NCBI GenBank assembly: GCA_017560705.1
Contig: JAFZEK010000095.1
Coordinates: 1-7,494, forward strand
Direction: 5' to 3'
Source: Bacteroidales bacterium
Lineage (GTDB): Bacteria; Bacteroidota; Bacteroidia; Bacteroidales; P3
Length of the DNA stretch: 7,494 bases
The notes below the pieces were generated by a model. That model was given only the letters and a program-made list of their open reading frames with translations. It was not told where the DNA came from and did no database searches. The stretch's first letter is position 1; each line of letters starts with the position of its first letter. The position numbers were made by a program, and so were the translations under genes. Shown here in pieces: positions 6,381 through 7,494 of this stretch.

Positions 6381-6491
6381 TTTTCATCACAAAAGTATGG
6401 GATTTTCATCACGAGAAAAGCATACTTAAATCACGAGGAAACCCGGGTTTCATCACGAAAGCAGTATACTTTCATCGCGAGAACACCCGGG
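6381..6491. repeat. Degenerate 21-24-bp tandem repeat with CCCGGG/GTATAC unit ends
   Basis: Five units start with variants of TTTCATCACGA at 6381, 6403, 6427, 6448 and 6470, with lengths 22, 24, 21, 22 and 22. Their ends are GTATGGGA, GCATACT, CCCGGG, GTATAC and CCCGGG, so the last three units alternate between two palindromes and the first two carry decayed forms of GTATAC. A short peptide frame with FITK and FHHE repeats crosses it (6356-6544), but the units differ in length and break frame with one another, so it is treated as non-coding. Confidence 0.7.
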
Positions 6492-6576
6492 TTTGCTCCA
6501 CCAAGCACCATAACACGAAAAACGTGCAAAAGAACCAACCTTAATTATCAAACACTTAGAACAACATCTCTCGCAG

Positions 6577-6661
6577 ACTTCGATATAAGCACTCTCACAC
6601 GAAAAAATGAAAATATACGCCATTCTCCGTGTTAAATCCAGCACTGTTAATATATCGAAGT
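6577..6661. repeat. Nested inverted repeat, candidate structured RNA or cruciform
   Basis: ACTTCGATATA (6577-6587) is the exact reverse complement of TATATCGAAGT (6651-6661). Inside it, ACACG (6597-6601) pairs with CGTGT (6628-6632), and AATG (6606-6609) pairs with CATT (6621-6624), leaving an 11-base loop. The three coaxial stems in order are unlikely to be pure chance. No T-run follows on either strand, so it does not look like a terminator. Confidence 0.45.
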
Positions 6662-6761
6662 TTTAGCATTTCGGTTAAAAAAGAGAAGAATCCACAACCG
6701 CCGTACTACAAAAAGTCCTTTCCTACCATTCAAGAACCTATTGCCTACCGCCATGCCATTT

Positions 6762-6776
6762 CCCCCGAAAGGGGGG
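6762..6776. repeat. CCCCC-GAAA-GGGGG hairpin
   Basis: Five C, the GNRA tetraloop GAAA and six G form a very stable small hairpin in A/T-rich DNA. Transcribed from the plus strand it would end in GGTAAAAA and lacks a T-run. Its role is unknown; it lies about 117 bases before the promoter of the ROK kinase. Confidence 0.5.
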
Positions 6777-6892
6777 TAAAAAGAACAGAAACACCCATGG
6801 AAAAAAGCAAATAAACGAAAGGAAGTAAACCATAGAATACTAAGCAGTTGCAACGGATAAGTATTTTTTTGAAAGCAAACCACCACAAAAGT

Positions 6893-6923
6893 TTTGCCAA
6901 GTGGTATAAAATACGTATCTTTG
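6893..6923 (+). promoter_or_regulatory. Promoter of the ROK kinase gene
   Basis: TTTG (6893-6896), a 19-base spacer and TATCTTTG (6916-6923) match the Bacteroidota consensus. The transcript should start near 6930, giving an A-rich leader of about 26 bases. Confidence 0.8.
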
Positions 6924-6955
6924 CAGTCCGTTTTGAAACAAAAAGTAACAAAGAT

Positions 6956-7494
6956 ATGCAAGAAAAGTACTCTATAGGAATAGATATAGGTGGCACAAAC
7001 ACCGATATAGGCTTGGTGAACAGCGAAGGAAAGATAGTGGCACGCACCAATTTTTCCACCGCCGAGCATAGCAATTTCGATATATACATTGCAACAATAT
7101 CCCAAAAGATAAAAGAGCTTTTGAAGCAAAACTCTATCGACGAGATAGAGGGCGTTGGCGTTGGAGCTCCCAACGGCAACTACTACACTGGCTGCATAGA
7201 CAATGCTCCGAACCTACATTTTGGTGGCAATCTACATGTTAAGGAGGAACTAGAGAGAGCTCTTTCGGTACCCGTAGTGCTTAGTAACGACGCTAACGCT
7301 GCCGCCTACGGCGAATTTGTGTACGGCGGAGGAAAAGGCATGAAGGACTTTTTGATGGTTACGGTAGGCACCGGAGTAGGTAGCGGCTTTGTGGTGGACG
7401 GCAAACTAGTGCACGGCTACACTGGAGCAGCCGGCGAACTTGGTCATAGCATATTAATTCCCGAAGGTCGTGCATGTTCGTGTGGCAGAAAAGG
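6956..7494 (+). CDS. ROK-family sugar kinase, glucokinase-like (partial, 3' end missing)
   Basis: The frame is open from ATG 6956 to the window edge, giving 179 codons of a family usually near 300-320 residues. ROK kinases use ATP to phosphorylate hexoses such as glucose or N-acetylated amino sugars in the cytoplasm. GIDIGGTNT (8-16) is the phosphate-binding loop of the actin-like ATPase fold. NDANAAAYGE (111-120) holds the catalytic Asp112. TVGTGVGSG (136-144) is the second phosphate loop. GAAGELGH (157-164) supplies Glu161 and the zinc ligand His164, and CSCGRKG begins at 174, the start of the ROK zinc site (CxCG). Sugar specificity is not certain; glucokinase is the commonest assignment for this arrangement in Bacteroidota. 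The start has a good promoter and an A-rich leader (AAAAAGTAACAAAGAT) without a Shine-Dalgarno site. An alternative would be a fructokinase or N-acetylhexosamine kinase. Confidence 0.93.
   Translation, partial: MQEKYSIGIDIGGTNTDIGLVNSEGKIVARTNFSTAEHSNFDIYIATISQKIKELLKQNSIDEIEGVGVGAPNGNYYTGCIDNAPNLHFGGNLHVKEELERALSVPVVLSNDANAAAYGEFVYGGGKGMKDFLMVTVGTGVGSGFVVDGKLVHGYTGAAGELGHSILIPEGRACSCGRK

Noticed and set aside
6381..6491. CRISPR array
   Set aside because: Units of 21-24 bases follow one another with no distinct spacers and no cas genes nearby; the repeats are degenerate.
6356..6544. 62-codon plus-strand frame with FITK/FHHE repeats
   Set aside because: It is the translation of the tandem DNA repeat; unit lengths of 21-24 break any constant peptide period.
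5651..6892. tRNA, rRNA, tmRNA or RNase P RNA gene in the gene-free region
   Set aside because: No cloverleaf, CCA end, or conserved RNase P or tmRNA motif was found by eye on either strand.
6629..7179. Overlapping frames at 6629-6814 (plus), 6647-7129 (minus) and 6745-7179 (minus)
   Set aside because: The two minus frames run antisense into the ROK kinase. All are low-complexity, unlike any family and lack promoters.

Overview
The window looks like a Bacteroidota chromosome, most likely Bacteroidales. Four putative promoters carry the -7 motif TAnnTTTG typical of that phylum, and three of them also have TTTG exactly 19 bases upstream. Leaders before start codons are A/T-rich and mostly lack Shine-Dalgarno sites. 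Predicted secreted proteins carry signal peptides ending just before Gln, and the left edge encodes an RHS core of the Bacteroidales type. No species can be named from this.

Bases 1-2534 (minus strand) hold a tight array read right to left. Four small genes of unknown function are separated by 15-36 bases: two secreted proteins, one single-pass membrane protein and one soluble protein. An RHS core fragment follows 11 bases later and runs off the left edge. The four genes are very AT-rich (11 G/C of 60 at 361-420), while the RHS part is near 48% G/C (29 of 60 at 61-120). This is the usual look of an orphan RHS C-terminal module in a polymorphic-toxin locus, with accessory or immunity-like genes; the toxin tip would lie outside the window.

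Bases 2535-3870 contain a divergent intergenic region and a plus-strand uridine-phosphorylase-like gene. It has a good promoter, a roughly 125-base leader with a hairpin near the predicted transcript start, and a strong terminator. Bases 3900-5641 hold a convergent minus-strand gene for a YidE/AspT-type transporter with two central TrkA-C domains. Its promoter is flanked by two copies of the palindrome-containing 12-mer AAAAAACGTTTT.

Bases 5642-6892 have no convincing protein gene but contain structured DNA: a 262-base inverted-repeat element, a five-unit degenerate tandem repeat whose last three units end in CCCGGG, GTATAC and CCCGGG, a nested inverted repeat and a C5-GAAA-G5 hairpin. The window ends inside a ROK-family sugar kinase gene with a near-consensus promoter. 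The nucleoside phosphorylase, transporter and kinase look like ordinary metabolic core genes with separate promoters. The unusual material is the RHS-linked array and the repeat-rich gene-free region.
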